Shown here piece by piece: positions 18,634-19,082 of a stretch of 19,082 nt of DNA. The translations under genes were made by a program, and so were the position numbers. The stretch spans positions 1 through 19,082 of the forward strand of contig CAZVTU010000004.1 in NCBI GenBank assembly GCA_964630295.1, in the 5' to 3' direction. The stretch's first letter is position 1, and every line of letters begins with the position of its first letter. The DNA is from CAZVTU01 sp964630295 (GTDB lineage Bacteria; Patescibacteriota; Minisyncoccia; Minisyncoccales; RBG-13-42-11). The notes beneath the pieces are model-generated. The model saw only the letters and a program-made list of their open reading frames with translations. It had not been told where the DNA came from and did not search any database.

Positions 18634-19082
18634 ATGAAAAAAATCATTGGTTTAGTCGGTGAAACCGGTTCGGGGAAAGATACTTTTTGTGATTATTTGA
18701 AGAGAAATTTTAAAAATGTTTTCGTTTTTCGATTTTCTCAGCCCTTAACCGAAGTGCTGAAAATCTTTTTTAAAGAAGTAAAAAAAGAAGATCAGCAGTG
18801 GTTGGCAACTTGTTTAAGGAAGAGATTTGGTAATAATATTTTAGGAGAAGCAATTAAAAAGAAAATTAAAAATATTAAAAAAGGAATCGTTATTTTAAAT
18901 GGTATTAGAGCTTGGGAAGAGTATAGAATGATTAAAAATTTAGGTGGGAAAATAATTTATATTACAGCTTCTCCAAAGATAAGATGGCAAAGAATTCAAA
19001 ATAGAAAAGAAAAAGAAGATGACAAAATCTCTTATCAAAAATTTTTGAGGTTAGAAAAAGCCAAAACTGAAATTTTAATTCC
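18634..19082 (+). CDS. P-loop kinase-like protein, UPF0200/dephospho-CoA-kinase-like (3' end outside window)
   Basis: The first 149 codons of a gene cut by the window edge. MKKIIGLVGETGSGKDTFCD has a Walker A GETGSGKD (9-16). ILNGIRAWEEYRMIKNLGG, followed by IIYITASPKIRWQRIQNRKE and then a DD and FLRLEKAKTE, resembles the pattern (I-D-G-V-R...E, A-S-P-x-x-R-x-x-R-x-x-x-R, DD, F-x-x-R-x-x-x-E) of archaeal UPF0200 and CoaE-type or dNMP-kinase-type P-loop proteins. Substrate uncertain. Its position 3 bases after a dCMP deaminase makes a role in nucleotide metabolism plausible, but that is context only. Confidence 0.65.
   Translation, partial: MKKIIGLVGETGSGKDTFCDYLKRNFKNVFVFRFSQPLTEVLKIFFKEVKKEDQQWLATCLRKRFGNNILGEAIKKKIKNIKKGIVILNGIRAWEEYRMIKNLGGKIIYITASPKIRWQRIQNRKEKEDDKISYQKFLRLEKAKTEILI

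Noticed and set aside
1..19082. CRISPR arrays, insertion sequences, prophage or known defence systems
   Set aside because: No regularly spaced identical repeats with unique spacers, transposase motifs or phage genes were seen; the only repeats are the 7-base-period elements, and the HEPN-like protein has no defence neighbours.

Overview
The window looks like chromosome of a Candidate Phyla Radiation (Patescibacteria, probably Parcubacteria-like) bacterium. The evidence is indirect: an AT-rich, nearly gap-free run of short housekeeping genes; pared-down translation enzymes (prolyl-tRNA synthetase without the editing insert, PheT without its tRNA-binding OB domain); a PEGA/TolB-like protein and a membrane-anchored HEPN-like protein of kinds often seen in that group; very few Shine-Dalgarno (SD) sequences; and heptameric AT-rich repeats both between and inside genes. 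TGA ends several genes (rseP, mreB2, gatC, secE, rplK), so UGA is a stop here, which argues against the recoded Gracilibacteria/Absconditabacteria. No 16S gene is present, so the placement is inference.

Layout. 1-1077 (minus): left-truncated PEGA-domain protein, divergent from a TPR protein (1159-1803) that has its own promoter, SD and terminator and is richer in GC than its surroundings. 1863-8914: a co-directional block of MFS transporter, mreB, holB, frr, rseP, proS and a second mreB, with gaps of 12 bases or less or overlaps. 8915-9033: a long imperfect palindrome that exactly fills the space before gatC. 9034-11266: gatC, gatA and a membrane HEPN-like protein, all overlapping. 11285-11533: three tRNAs (initiator fMet, Met-CAU, Asp-GUC) and a terminator. 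11644-16762: promoter, pheS, pheT, gyrB, terminator. 16707-18094: promoter, secE, a structured GC-rich spacer, nusG, rplK. 18091-19082: dCMP deaminase and a right-truncated P-loop kinase-like protein.

Functionally this is mainly information processing: aminoacyl-tRNA supply (proS, pheST, gatCA, tRNAs), ribosome recycling and assembly (frr, rplK), transcription elongation (nusG), replication and topology (holB, gyrB), secretion and membrane proteolysis (secE, rseP), and cell shape (two actin homologues).

The most unusual signals are: (1) a family of sequences with a 7-base period, seen as a ~119-base palindrome between mreB2 and gatC and as stop-free in-frame segments inside rseP, gatA (two places) and pheT, reminiscent of Rickettsia palindromic elements that enter coding sequence; (2) an initiator tRNA with C33, G55 and a 7-base D-loop without GG, apparently transcribed from its mature 5' end; (3) two divergent MreB paralogues bracketing one housekeeping operon; (4) leaderless or SD-less starts almost throughout; (5) the structured secE-nusG spacer. 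No CRISPR array, insertion sequence, phage or classical defence locus was seen.
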